DNA of 64,000 nucleotides from Fusobacterium ulcerans ATCC 49185 (GTDB lineage Bacteria > Fusobacteriota > Fusobacteriia > Fusobacteriales > Fusobacteriaceae): contig NZ_LR215979.1 in assembly GCF_900683735.1 (NCBI RefSeq), positions 2,790,001 through 2,854,000 on the forward strand, in the 5' to 3' direction. Of this stretch, positions 8,376 through 16,490 are shown piece by piece (the first letter of the stretch is position 1; every line of letters begins with the position of its first letter). The notes beneath the pieces were generated by a model. It saw nothing but the letters and a program-made list of their open reading frames with translations, was not told the DNA's origin and searched no databases. A program made the translations under genes and the position numbers.

Positions 8376-9372
8376 TATAAATCACCTCTACTATAACTCC
8401 TGATTCATTGAACCATTCTATTGCTTCCTGCTGCTGCTCCATATCTCCTGACAATTCAATAAACAGATGTCCTACTTTCATTGTAGAAAGATGATCTATT
8501 GATCCTCCAATTATACTGAAATCTATATCAAACTTTCTCAGTGCCTGTGATATTATTGGTTCTTCTGCTATAGTTCCTAAGAATTTAAGTTTTACTATAT
8601 ATTTTCCTTTTGTTTTCATTATCTCTACTCCTCTTTCTTCTGTGCTTGGAAGATAAGAGATAAGCTCTTTTGTTATTTCTGCCTGAGGGTTTGAAAAGAT
8701 ATGGTGTACTCCCCCTGTTTCGACTATTTCTCCATCAGACATTACTGCTACTCTATTACAGATATCTCTGATAACTTCCATCTGATGAGTTATCATAACT
8801 ACTGTAAGTCCAAATTTATGTTGGATATTTTTTATAAGTTCCAGTATTGAATTTGTAGTTTTAGGGTCAAGGGCTGATGTAGCCTCATCTGATAAAAGTA
8901 TATCAGGGTTATTAGCTAAGGCTCTTGCTATTGCCACCCTTTGTTTCTGTCCTCCACTCAACTGACTAGGGTATGAATCTATTTTATCTGAAAGTTCTAC
9001 TACTTCCAAAAGCTCCCTTACCCTGTCTTTCATTTTCGCTTTATCCCATCCAGCTATCTCCAGTGCAAATGCCACATTTTCTCCAACTGTTCTTGATGCT
9101 AAAAGATTAAAATGCTGGAATATCATTCCTATTTTTTTTCTTCTTTCTAAGAGTTCATCTTTAGAAAGTTTTGTTATATCTACTCCATCTATTACTATAC
9201 TTCCACTCGTAGGTTCCTCTAATCTGTTTAAAAGTCTGATGAGGGAAGATTTACCTGCTCCGCTTAGACCTATTATCCCAAATATATCCCCTTTTTTTAC
9301 TTCAAGGCTAACATCTTTTACTGCATGAAAGCCGTTAGAGTATACTTTGTTGATTTTTTCTATTTTGATCAT
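8365..9372 (-). CDS. metN: Methionine ABC transporter ATPase MetN
   Basis: 335 residues. The ABC domain has Walker [15 protein letters not shown]-loop FQHFNLL, signature [15 protein letters not shown] and Walker [16 protein letters not shown]-terminal NIL domain of about 75 residues follows ([19 protein letters not shown]), the regulatory ligand-binding domain that lets methionine inhibit import. It is the first gene of metNIQQ. The leader carries a SAM-I riboswitch and terminator, so expression should rise when SAM is low. Confidence 0.95.
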   Translation of the reverse strand: MIKIEKINKVYSNGFHAVKDVSLEVKKGDIFGIIGLSGAGKSSLIRLLNRLEEPTSGSIVIDGVDITKLSKDELLERRKKIGMIFQHFNLLASRTVGENVAFALEIAGWDKAKMKDRVRELLEVVELSDKIDSYPSQLSGGQKQRVAIARALANNPDILLSDEATSALDPKTTNSILELIKNIQHKFGLTVVMITHQMEVIRDICNRVAVMSDGEIVETGGVHHIFSNPQAEITKELISYLPSTEERGVEIMKTKGKYIVKLKFLGTIAEEPIISQALRKFDIDFSIIGGSIDHLSTMKVGHLFIELSGDMEQQQEAIEWFNESGVIVEVIYNGI

Positions 9373-9402
9373 TCCTGTGCTCCTCCATATCTATATTTGA
9401 GT

Positions 9403-9551
9403 AAAAAAAAATCTCTACTGCCATCAAGGAATAGAGATAAATTACACTAATTTTATTAGTCTATCCATCTGTCTGGAATTAGCACCACACCATAATGGCA
9501 GGTTGCTGAAACATCACAGGGCCAGTCCCTCAGTCTCTCTTGATGGTTGAT
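9403..9551 (-). promoter_or_regulatory. SAM-I (S-box) riboswitch with terminator
   Basis: Read on the minus strand, 9551-9461 contains the conserved S-box core: AAGAGAGACTGAGGGACTGG, then CAGCAACC and GGTGCTAATTCC, closed by P1 (CCATC with GATGG). A 7-bp terminator stem ATCTCTA/TAGAGAT (9411-9438) and a U8 run (9403-9410) lie between the aptamer and metN. The 5' P1 strand CCATCAAG (9539-9546) is perfectly complementary to CTTGATGG (9421-9428) in the terminator loop. This gives a clear antiterminator: with SAM P1 forms and transcription stops, without SAM the alternative pairing opens metNIQQ. Confidence 0.95.
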
Positions 9552-9566
9552 TCATTTGTTAGGAGT

Positions 9567-9595
9567 ATATTATAACTTTTTTCAATTTATGTCAA
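9567..9595 (-). promoter_or_regulatory. met operon promoter
   Basis: Minus strand: TTGACA (9590-9595), 17-base spacer, TAATAT (9567-9572), with TATAAT overlapping two bases away. It lies directly before the riboswitch. Confidence 0.75.
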
Positions 9596-9676
9596 TACAT
9601 TTTTTAAAATTTTTATAGACTGGAAAAAAAATTTCATATACAATACTATATAAAGCTAAATAAATTGGAGGAAGTT

Positions 9677-10966
9677 ATGCCTTTTAAATATTTTAATATT
9701 ATAAAAAATGATGTAATAACCATAACAGGAGCAGGTGGAAAAACTTCTCTTCTATTTTTTCTTGCAGAAAAACTTTCTGAATATGGAAAAGTCCTTATAA
9801 CTACCACTACAAAAATTTACTGCCCCTCTAAAGAAAAATATGAATCGCTTATTGTAGGAGATAATGTATCCTCTGGAAAAAGTAAAAATATAACTGTGGT
9901 TGGGAGCAGAATAGAAGATGAAAAACTTCATTCTCTGCCTTATGACGAGATAAATAATATGAGAAAAAATTATGATTTTGTATTAATAGAGGGAGATGGA
10001 GCAAAGGAAAAATTATTAAAAGAATGGAATGATTATGAGCCTTGTATTCCTGAATTTTCAACAAAAATAATTGGAGTAATCAATATAGATATACTTGATT
10101 TAAATATTTCCAAAGAAAATATTCATAGATTTGAGCTTCTAAAAGAAAAATTTCCAAAGGATATAAATAAAAAAATAACTTCTGATTTTTTACAAAGATA
10201 TATTTTATCAGCTGATTATTTTAAAAATTCCAGTGGAGATTCAGAAAAATATCTTTTTTTTAATGGAATTGATGGAGAAAATTATCTCTCTAAATTCCAA
10301 GAAGCTATAAAAACAGCATATAAATTATCTAAAAATAGTTTTCTGCCAAAAATTTTTATGGGAAGTCTTAAAGAAAAAATGGTTTATCCTTTTAAAAAAT
10401 TAGATGCTGTTGTTATGGCTTCTGGTTTTTCTAAAAGAATGGGAAAAAATAAACTGTCTCTCTCATACAAAGAGAGAACTCTTTTAGAAGCAACTTTAGA
10501 GAAAATTTCTCATATCCCTTTTAATGAGGTTATTATCTGCGGAAGAGAGGAATGGGTTGAAGATCTTGCTGATAAATATAATTTTAAATATTGCTATAAC
10601 TCTTTTGCTGATCTTGGGCAGAGTGAAAGTATAAAGCTTGGTGCAGAAAATTCTACTGGAGAGGGGCTAGCCTTTTTCCCTGGAGATCAGCCTCTGCTGG
10701 CTGAGGATACAATTTTAAATCTCTATTATGAATTTCAAAAAACTAATCTTATAACTATCCCAACAGTTGAAGAAGATAGATTTTCCCCTGTATTTTTTCC
10801 AGAAGATAAAAAAGCTGAACTATTGAAATTGGAAGGAGACACTGGAGGGAAAGCTGTTATTAAAAAAACTCCAGTCATCAATCTTGTTAAGTTTTCTTCA
10901 AAAGAAGAATTTAAAGATATAGATACTATTGAAGATTATATGTATATACTTAATAATAAAAAATAA
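9677..10966 (+). CDS. YqeC-MocA fusion: putative selenium-dependent molybdenum hydroxylase maturation protein
   Basis: 429 residues from an ATG with GGAGG six bases upstream (a TTG 12 bases earlier lacks a site). Residues 1-230 resemble YqeC, with an ATP-binding loop ITGAGGKTSLLF and a VLIEGDGAK strand. Residues 240-429 form a MocA-type nucleotidyltransferase: VVMASGFSKRMGKNKL, FFPGDQPLL and the substrate region FSPVFFP. MocA transfers CMP to molybdopterin; YqeC belongs to the set of proteins that mature selenium-dependent molybdenum hydroxylases. The two are usually separate genes, so the fusion argues for a joint role. No hydroxylase or selenium gene is nearby. Confidence 0.85.
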   Translation: MPFKYFNIIKNDVITITGAGGKTSLLFFLAEKLSEYGKVLITTTTKIYCPSKEKYESLIVGDNVSSGKSKNITVVGSRIEDEKLHSLPYDEINNMRKNYDFVLIEGDGAKEKLLKEWNDYEPCIPEFSTKIIGVINIDILDLNISKENIHRFELLKEKFPKDINKKITSDFLQRYILSADYFKNSSGDSEKYLFFNGIDGENYLSKFQEAIKTAYKLSKNSFLPKIFMGSLKEKMVYPFKKLDAVVMASGFSKRMGKNKLSLSYKERTLLEATLEKISHIPFNEVIICGREEWVEDLADKYNFKYCYNSFADLGQSESIKLGAENSTGEGLAFFPGDQPLLAEDTILNLYYEFQKTNLITIPTVEEDRFSPVFFPEDKKAELLKLEGDTGGKAVIKKTPVINLVKFSSKEEFKDIDTIEDYMYILNNKK

Positions 10967-11103
10967 TCTAACCTTTTCTTTTATATCTTACTAATTAATT
11001 AGTGAGCAAAAGCTAAATTATATTTTGGAAATTAGAAAAATTTTTGTAATTAATAAAGCAAGTAAAATGTAAAAAATAATACTGTTTGTTTAAAATAAAT
11101 TTA

Positions 11104-11142
11104 CAGTAATTAAGCAGTTGATTTTTAACTGCTTAATTACTG
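11104..11142. terminator. Perfect 16-bp hairpin after the FrhB-like gene
   Basis: The arms 11104-11119 and 11127-11142 are perfectly complementary with a 7-base loop. The U-tract is weak on the minus strand and absent on the plus strand, so it may stop transcription from the right inefficiently, or may be a 3'-end processing or protein-binding element. Confidence 0.5.
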
Positions 11143-11162
11143 AGATGAAACAAGGGAACTTT

Positions 11163-12278
11163 TTATTTAAATATCTTATATTTTTTCATTGCCTTTTCTA
11201 ACCCTAATTCAATAACACTATCCCAAAATTCTTCTCTAGTTTCAGGATAAGATATTGGATAGCTCAATCTTTGCTGATGTTTCACAGATTCTGAACTTTT
11301 CCTTTTCTCCATTTCCATATCATTTTTCATTTTATTAAGAATCTCTTCTCCTTTTTTATTGTTGACAATGACTAATGAAAGTCCTCTTTTATCATATTTC
11401 TCTGGAGCAAATTCCTCTATTCCAAAATAATCTGCAATTGTTATATCAGAAACTCTATGAGTGTCAGTAAATCTACATGCTGAACAAGATGGACGACTTA
11501 TTGAAAGTAGTCCAAAGAACATTTTATAAAATCTCCCATCCCCTTGAACTTCATTCATTGCAGTTGTAGAAAAATGAAAAGATTTGTTGCTATTAGTCCT
11601 GTTCCAGTCTAATTTTTTAGTTCTGAAATGAACTTCATTAATAGTTCCCCCATTTTCTTTCTCCAGTACTTTTTTCAGTTCCTCCCAAATAAAAGGACTT
11701 GTGACACTGTGACAAATAAGGTCACAAATATATAGATTTTCTCTTAATGGTGTATTTCCTATAAAAGCTTTAAGTCCTGCACATTGACATGGAGTTCCAG
11801 AAAATAAGACTTTTCTTCCTTCTGCCAATTTCTCTTTTATTTTAGGAAAAATATCCCCTAATCTGCTCTGTACATACTTGGAAAATCTAAATCTATCTCT
11901 TCCCTCTTTTATTTCTGTCATTTCATGGACTACACAGAATTTATCATCAAAGTCAACACCACATATTATTCCTCCCTCTTTTAAGAAAATGTCTGAAATA
12001 GCTGTAAATGCTCCTCCAGAGGTGGAATGTTTAAGTGTATCCTCACTTTTGTGCTTCGATAGATAAAAACCTCCTTCTATTTTATTTTTTAGAGATTTTT
12101 CATTTATAACAGGACAGACTTTTTTACATAATTGACAATCTATACACAGTGACTGATCAATTTTAGGATATAGAAATCCCTCTCTGTCAGATTCCATTTT
12201 TATCGCTTCTTTAGGACAGATATTATAACAAGCAGTGCACCCACAGCAATCTTCTTTTTTCTCAAATATGTACTCCAT
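11163..12278 (-). CDS. FrhB/FdhB-type iron-sulfur flavoprotein (F420 hydrogenase beta-subunit family)
   Basis: 371 residues. Two [4Fe-4S] motifs open the protein (C12, C14, C17, C21 and C45, C48, C51, C55). The FrhB_FdhB_N and _C domains follow, with STSGGAFTAISD, LFSGTPCQCAGL and a further cysteine set SCSACRFTDTHR. Members move electrons between ferredoxin, flavin and a partner. In organisms without F420 they often sit next to exporters or polysaccharide pyruvyl transferases, and their role is unclear. AAGGAGGG precedes the ATG. The gene overlaps the 3' end of the MATE exporter by 17 bases, so the two are made together; what they share is unknown. Confidence 0.82.
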   Translation of the reverse strand: MEYIFEKKEDCCGCTACYNICPKEAIKMESDREGFLYPKIDQSLCIDCQLCKKVCPVINEKSLKNKIEGGFYLSKHKSEDTLKHSTSGGAFTAISDIFLKEGGIICGVDFDDKFCVVHEMTEIKEGRDRFRFSKYVQSRLGDIFPKIKEKLAEGRKVLFSGTPCQCAGLKAFIGNTPLRENLYICDLICHSVTSPFIWEELKKVLEKENGGTINEVHFRTKKLDWNRTNSNKSFHFSTTAMNEVQGDGRFYKMFFGLLSISRPSCSACRFTDTHRVSDITIADYFGIEEFAPEKYDKRGLSLVIVNNKKGEEILNKMKNDMEMEKRKSSESVKHQQRLSYPISYPETREEFWDSVIELGLEKAMKKYKIFK

Positions 12279-13605
12279 TTAATTCCCTCCTTCTGTTTCT
12301 GTATCTCATATATAAATATCCTTCATATGACGCCATAAATATCCAGCCTATTCCCATTCCAACAGCTACTCCTGATATTCCCATATATTTTGTAAGTATG
12401 TATGACAAGACTACTCTAATAGGAATTTGAATAAATGTTGCTATAAGAGTCACATCCATTCTTCCGAATCCCCTGAAAAAACCTTGCAGAGTATTGCATA
12501 AAGCTGTAAGTATATAGAATAATGCTATTGTTTTTAAATATGTTTTTCCCAAAAATATAGCCTCTGTTTCTGATGATTCAATAAATATTTTCATTATTGA
12601 ATCTGAAAAAATAAATATAAGTATTGCAGTTGCAACGCAATAGAGCAATGACATTGTTAAGGCACTTTTAAACCCTTTAAATATTCTTTCATCTTTTCCA
12701 GCTCCTCTATTTTGAGAAATAAAAGTAGTAAGAGCTGCTCCCATACTGTCTCCTGGTGTAAGTATAAACCCATCTATTCTGCTTCCAGAATTAAAAGCAG
12801 CTATTGAATCTATTCCCAAAGGATTTACTGCTCCCTGTACAAATACAGCTCCTGTAAAAATTATAGTCTGTTGAACTGCATAAGACAAGCTATATGACAT
12901 AGTTTTTTTCAATAAAGTCAGATCTATCACAAACTCTTTCAAAGTTAATCTAAGAACAGGCATTCTGAAATAAATATTTAAAAGGGAAATAACAACAGCC
13001 ACTATTTGAGATATTACAGTTGCATAAGCTGCACCCTTTACTCCCATCCCTAAATTTTTTATAAAATATATATCTAACCCAATATTTAAAACAACTGCTA
13101 TTACAAGTATTCCCAATGGCGTCTTTGAATCTCCAACTGCCCTCATCTCAGCAGACAATATATTGTAGAGAAAGGAAAATATCAGCCCTATTATTATTAT
13201 TCTCAAATATCCCTCTGCCATTTCCATTATCTCTATGGGAGTATTCATTAAAATAAGTATATATTTTATGCTGAATAATGCCACAACAGAAAGTAAAAAA
13301 ATAAAAACTGCTCCTGCTTTTATTGTTGTAGCTATCTCTTTTTTTAATTTTTCTATATCTTCAGCACCATAAAATTCAGCCATAAGTATAGCAGATCCCA
13401 ATGAAAACCCAACAACAAAAAATATCAGTATATTCATTATAGGGCCAGCTGTTCCTACTGCGGCTAAGGCTTCTTTTCCACTAAATCTTCCTACTATTAC
13501 TGCATCAGCAGTATTGTACATCTGCTGAAAAATATTTCCCAGAAATATAGGAATTGTGAAGAAAAAAATATTTTTTGTTACATTTCCCTCTGTCATTTTT
13601 TTCAT
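12262..13605 (-). CDS. MATE-family efflux transporter
   Basis: 447 residues with about twelve membrane segments in two related halves. The start TIPIFLGNIFQQMYNTADAVIVGRFSG and the mid-protein GAAYATVISQ region are characteristic of MATE cation/drug antiporters. It exports an organic cation or metabolite at the inner membrane in exchange for Na+ or H+. It is the first gene of a two-gene unit with the FrhB-like protein and is read from a consensus promoter that lies back to back with that of an RpiR regulator. Confidence 0.9.
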   Translation of the reverse strand: MKKMTEGNVTKNIFFFTIPIFLGNIFQQMYNTADAVIVGRFSGKEALAAVGTAGPIMNILIFFVVGFSLGSAILMAEFYGAEDIEKLKKEIATTIKAGAVFIFLLSVVALFSIKYILILMNTPIEIMEMAEGYLRIIIIGLIFSFLYNILSAEMRAVGDSKTPLGILVIAVVLNIGLDIYFIKNLGMGVKGAAYATVISQIVAVVISLLNIYFRMPVLRLTLKEFVIDLTLLKKTMSYSLSYAVQQTIIFTGAVFVQGAVNPLGIDSIAAFNSGSRIDGFILTPGDSMGAALTTFISQNRGAGKDERIFKGFKSALTMSLLYCVATAILIFIFSDSIMKIFIESSETEAIFLGKTYLKTIALFYILTALCNTLQGFFRGFGRMDVTLIATFIQIPIRVVLSYILTKYMGISGVAVGMGIGWIFMASYEGYLYMRYRNRRRELNGVHI

Positions 13606-13666
13606 AATTTATCCTTCATTAGATTTTATATAATCATTATTGATTTTATTTTGGTTTTTCAAAATC

Positions 13667-13735
13667 ATTTTAACACCATAAGATTTCTTTGTCAATAAAA
13701 TTATCATTGACATTACTCTTTCAGCACTCTAAAAT
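13667..13735. promoter_or_regulatory. Symmetric divergent promoters with shared dyad
   Basis: Plus strand: TTGACA (13707-13712), 17 bases, TAAAAT (13730-13735), serving the RpiR gene. Minus strand: TTGACA (13690-13695), 17 bases, TAAAAT (13667-13672), serving the MATE-FrhB pair. The two -35 boxes are the arms of one inverted repeat, TGTCAAT-N9-ATTGACA (13690-13712). A protein bound there would control both directions. Confidence 0.8.
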
Positions 13736-13767
13736 ATTGTTATAATAATTCTAACAGGAGTAATCTT

Positions 13768-14622
13768 ATGAAAACTACTATTGAAAATTCTTCATACAAA
13801 TCTGATCTTACCAATAAAGATAAAATAATATTAGATTATATACTTCGTAATAAGAAAACAGCCTGTTTTCTTACCTCTAACGAAATAGCTGAACTTCTTA
13901 ATGTCAGCCCTTCATCTGTTGTGAGATTATCAAAAAAAATTGGTTTTAAAAACTTCTCAACATTTAAAAAAGCTTTACAAATGGAAATAGCTGAGCAGGA
14001 ACCATCTCTTGATATAAACGAAATTCCTTATGAAAAGATAGAACAATATGATAAACTTTCTGATATTGAATTGATTAAAGCTTTCCGACAGAATGTATTA
14101 AAAAATATTACCACTGATATTTCCAGTAAAGAAGACAAAAAGTTTATAGAAAGTGCTGATATAATTTCAAAAGCAAAGAGAGTATTCATTATAGGATATC
14201 GTGCTTGTGCAGGGCTTGCCTCTACATTTGGAATAATGCTTTCATGTATAAGACCTGATGTTTTCGTCTTAAATAATAATGGACCTATTGTTGACAGACT
14301 TATCGATCTTGGAAAAAATGATGTAGTTGTTGCTATATCTTTTAACCGTTATTCAGGGAATACAAAATTTGCTGTTCAGATGGCAAGAGATGCTGGAGCT
14401 AAAATAATATCTTTTACTGATTTTTATACTTCTCCAATAGCACAGGGAGTTGATCAAGTTATAATTAATAGTGTGGAAAATTTTAGTTTCTACAATTCCT
14501 ATGCAAGTTCTATGATGAATATAGAAACAATTGTTGCCCTTGTAAGCAGGAAAAATATAGCAGGAAATAAAAAACGTCTTATGAAAATGGAAACATACTT
14601 AGAACAGAATGGAGAATATTAA
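13768..14622 (+). CDS. RpiR-family transcriptional regulator (HTH + SIS)
   Basis: 284 residues. HTH_6 occupies about residues 15-85 (SNEIAELLNVSPSSVVRLSKKIGF). A SIS domain occupies about 125-265 (RVFIIGYRACAGLASTFGIML and VVAISFNRYSGNTKFAVQMARDAG), similar to regulators that read a phosphorylated sugar or a small acid. Unlike most RpiR genes it is not next to sugar enzymes but faces a MATE exporter and an FrhB-like protein across a symmetric divergent promoter. It probably represses that pair and itself (inference from layout). GGAG lies close before the ATG and the gene ends at a strong terminator. Confidence 0.85.
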   Translation: MKTTIENSSYKSDLTNKDKIILDYILRNKKTACFLTSNEIAELLNVSPSSVVRLSKKIGFKNFSTFKKALQMEIAEQEPSLDINEIPYEKIEQYDKLSDIELIKAFRQNVLKNITTDISSKEDKKFIESADIISKAKRVFIIGYRACAGLASTFGIMLSCIRPDVFVLNNNGPIVDRLIDLGKNDVVVAISFNRYSGNTKFAVQMARDAGAKIISFTDFYTSPIAQGVDQVIINSVENFSFYNSYASSMMNIETIVALVSRKNIAGNKKRLMKMETYLEQNGEY

Positions 14623-14624
14623 AA

Positions 14625-14706
14625 AAGAGGATAACCCCCAGAGTTAAGATAATTTTAGAAATTTCTAAGATTCTCTTTTCTGCTTTTTGGTTATCCTCTT
14701 ATATTT
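14625..14706. terminator. Bidirectional terminator between the RpiR gene and hydA
   Basis: AAGAGGATAACC (14625-14636) pairs with GGTTATCCTCTT (14689-14700). A second hairpin (TTAGAAATTTCTAA) lies in the loop. T-rich and A-rich flanks serve the two convergent transcripts. Confidence 0.8.
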
Positions 14707-16464
14707 TTACTTATTTTTTCTATCTATGTAATGTGTGTGAAAAAGTTTATGTGTCATAACTCCATAAGGTTTTCCTAATGATTCTCTATAAAGATCTATA
14801 ACATATCTATTATTATGAGATGTTCTTATTTCTTTATGGTAATCTATATTTTGAATAGCTGCTGCTCTTGTCTTAACAATGTCAAAGTTTCCATGATGAT
14901 AAGGTTGTCCTCCTCCACCTACACATCCACCTTTACATGCCATTACTTCTACAGCATGGAAATTCTCTTCCCCTGCTTTTATCTTCTCTACAACTTTTCT
15001 GGCAGCTCCTAATCCGTGAACTACAGCAAGTCTAAGAACTTCATTTCCAACTTTTACTTCTGCTACTCTCACTTCTTCGAATCCTCTCATAGGAACAAAA
15101 TCTACATCTTCCAGTTTAGTTCCAGTAGCCCACTCATATAATGTTCTTGAAGCAGCTTCCATAACTCCTCCAGTTCTACCAAAAATATCTGCTGCTCCTG
15201 TAGATTTACCCATAGGTGAATCAAATTCGCTTTCTTGAAGTGAATTAAAGTCTATGTTATATTGTTTTAAAATTCTTCCAAGCTCTCTTGTAGTTAATGA
15301 ATAATCTACATCTGGGTTTTGTTCAACTGTAAATTCTTCTCTAGATGCTTCATATTTTTTAGAGATACAAGGCATTATAGATACACATACAAGATCTTTT
15401 TTGTCTATTCCCATTTTTTCAGCCCATACATGTTTAGCTAAAGAACCAAATATTTGTTGTGGTGATCTTGTAGTTGAAAGATTATCCAGTATTTCTGGGA
15501 AGTTAAGCTCAGCAAATCTTACCCATGATGGACAGCAAGAAGTAAATAATGGAAGTTTTACATCTTTATTTCCAGCTAAATAATCATCTAGTCTATGCTT
15601 TAACTCTGTAGCTTCTTCCATTATAGTGATATCTGCTGCAAAGTTTGTATCAAATACTCCGTCAAATCCTAATTTTTTAAGAGCTGTAACCATTTTTCCA
15701 GTTGAGTCAGTTCCAGCAGGTATTCCAAAAAGTTCCCCAATGGCTACTCTCACAGCTGGAGCAACTTGTACTATAACTTTCTTATTAGGATTTATAAGAT
15801 CACGAGATAATTTAAAGCTGTTATCAGTTTCATATAATGCTCCAACTGGACATACAGCTACACATTGCCCACAGAAAGTACAGTCAGTTTCAATAAGATT
15901 TCTATTAAAAGCAGTATTAACTACAACATTAAATCCTCTGTCTATTCCTGTAAGAATTCCACAAGTTTGAATATCTCCACACATAGTTTCACATCTTCTG
16001 CACATGATACATTTTGTAATATCTCTAGTTATAGAAATAGAGTATTGTTTATCATGAGTTGCTTCCTTTCCTTCAAATCTCATTTCTCTTAATCCAAAAG
16101 AAATAGCAAGTTTTTGAAGTTCACATTCTCCATTTTTTCCACATATCAAACAATCTTTAGGGTGGTCAGAAAGCATAAGCTCTACCACCATTCTTCTTTT
16201 CTGCATTACTTGAAGAGAGTTAGTTACAACATCCATTCCTTCAACTATTGGAGTAGTACAAGAAGGAAGAAGCCTATTCATTCCTTTTACTTCAACCACA
16301 CAAACTCTGCATGAAGCACAGTTATTTTTATATCCTATATCATCCATTTGCATATAGCACAAGTGAGGAATATGTATACCAGCTTTTAATGCTGCATTAA
16401 GTATAGTTGTTCCTTCTGGTGCTAATACTATTTTACCATCTATCTTAAGTCTTATCATTCTCAT
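14707..16464 (-). CDS. hydA: [FeFe] hydrogenase catalytic subunit HydA (NADH-linked, group A)
   Basis: 585 residues. The order is a 2Fe-2S domain (C36, C49, C52, C55/C69 region), a His-Cys3 [4Fe-4S] site (H101, C105, C108, C114), two ferredoxin clusters (C152-C162 and C195-C205) and the H-cluster domain. Its three signatures are TSCCPSW (C310, C311), MPCISKKYE (C366) and MACKGGCVGGGGQP (C510, C514). The enzyme reduces protons to H2 in the cytoplasm. It is the last gene of hydC-hydB-hydA, the trimer that in thermotogae and acetogens couples NADH and reduced ferredoxin (electron bifurcation/confurcation). GAGGTGA precedes the ATG. No maturation genes (HydE, F, G) lie in the window. Confidence 0.95.
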   Translation of the reverse strand: MRMIRLKIDGKIVLAPEGTTILNAALKAGIHIPHLCYMQMDDIGYKNNCASCRVCVVEVKGMNRLLPSCTTPIVEGMDVVTNSLQVMQKRRMVVELMLSDHPKDCLICGKNGECELQKLAISFGLREMRFEGKEATHDKQYSISITRDITKCIMCRRCETMCGDIQTCGILTGIDRGFNVVVNTAFNRNLIETDCTFCGQCVAVCPVGALYETDNSFKLSRDLINPNKKVIVQVAPAVRVAIGELFGIPAGTDSTGKMVTALKKLGFDGVFDTNFAADITIMEEATELKHRLDDYLAGNKDVKLPLFTSCCPSWVRFAELNFPEILDNLSTTRSPQQIFGSLAKHVWAEKMGIDKKDLVCVSIMPCISKKYEASREEFTVEQNPDVDYSLTTRELGRILKQYNIDFNSLQESEFDSPMGKSTGAADIFGRTGGVMEAASRTLYEWATGTKLEDVDFVPMRGFEEVRVAEVKVGNEVLRLAVVHGLGAARKVVEKIKAGEENFHAVEVMACKGGCVGGGGQPYHHGNFDIVKTRAAAIQNIDYHKEIRTSHNNRYVIDLYRESLGKPYGVMTHKLFHTHYIDRKNK

Positions 16465-16490
16465 TTTATTCGTTCACCTCATCAGAAATA

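Noticed and set aside
11104-11142. Attachment site or IS end suggested by the perfect 16-bp palindrome
   Set aside because: No second copy, no integrase or transposase near it; a transcription-end hairpin is simpler.
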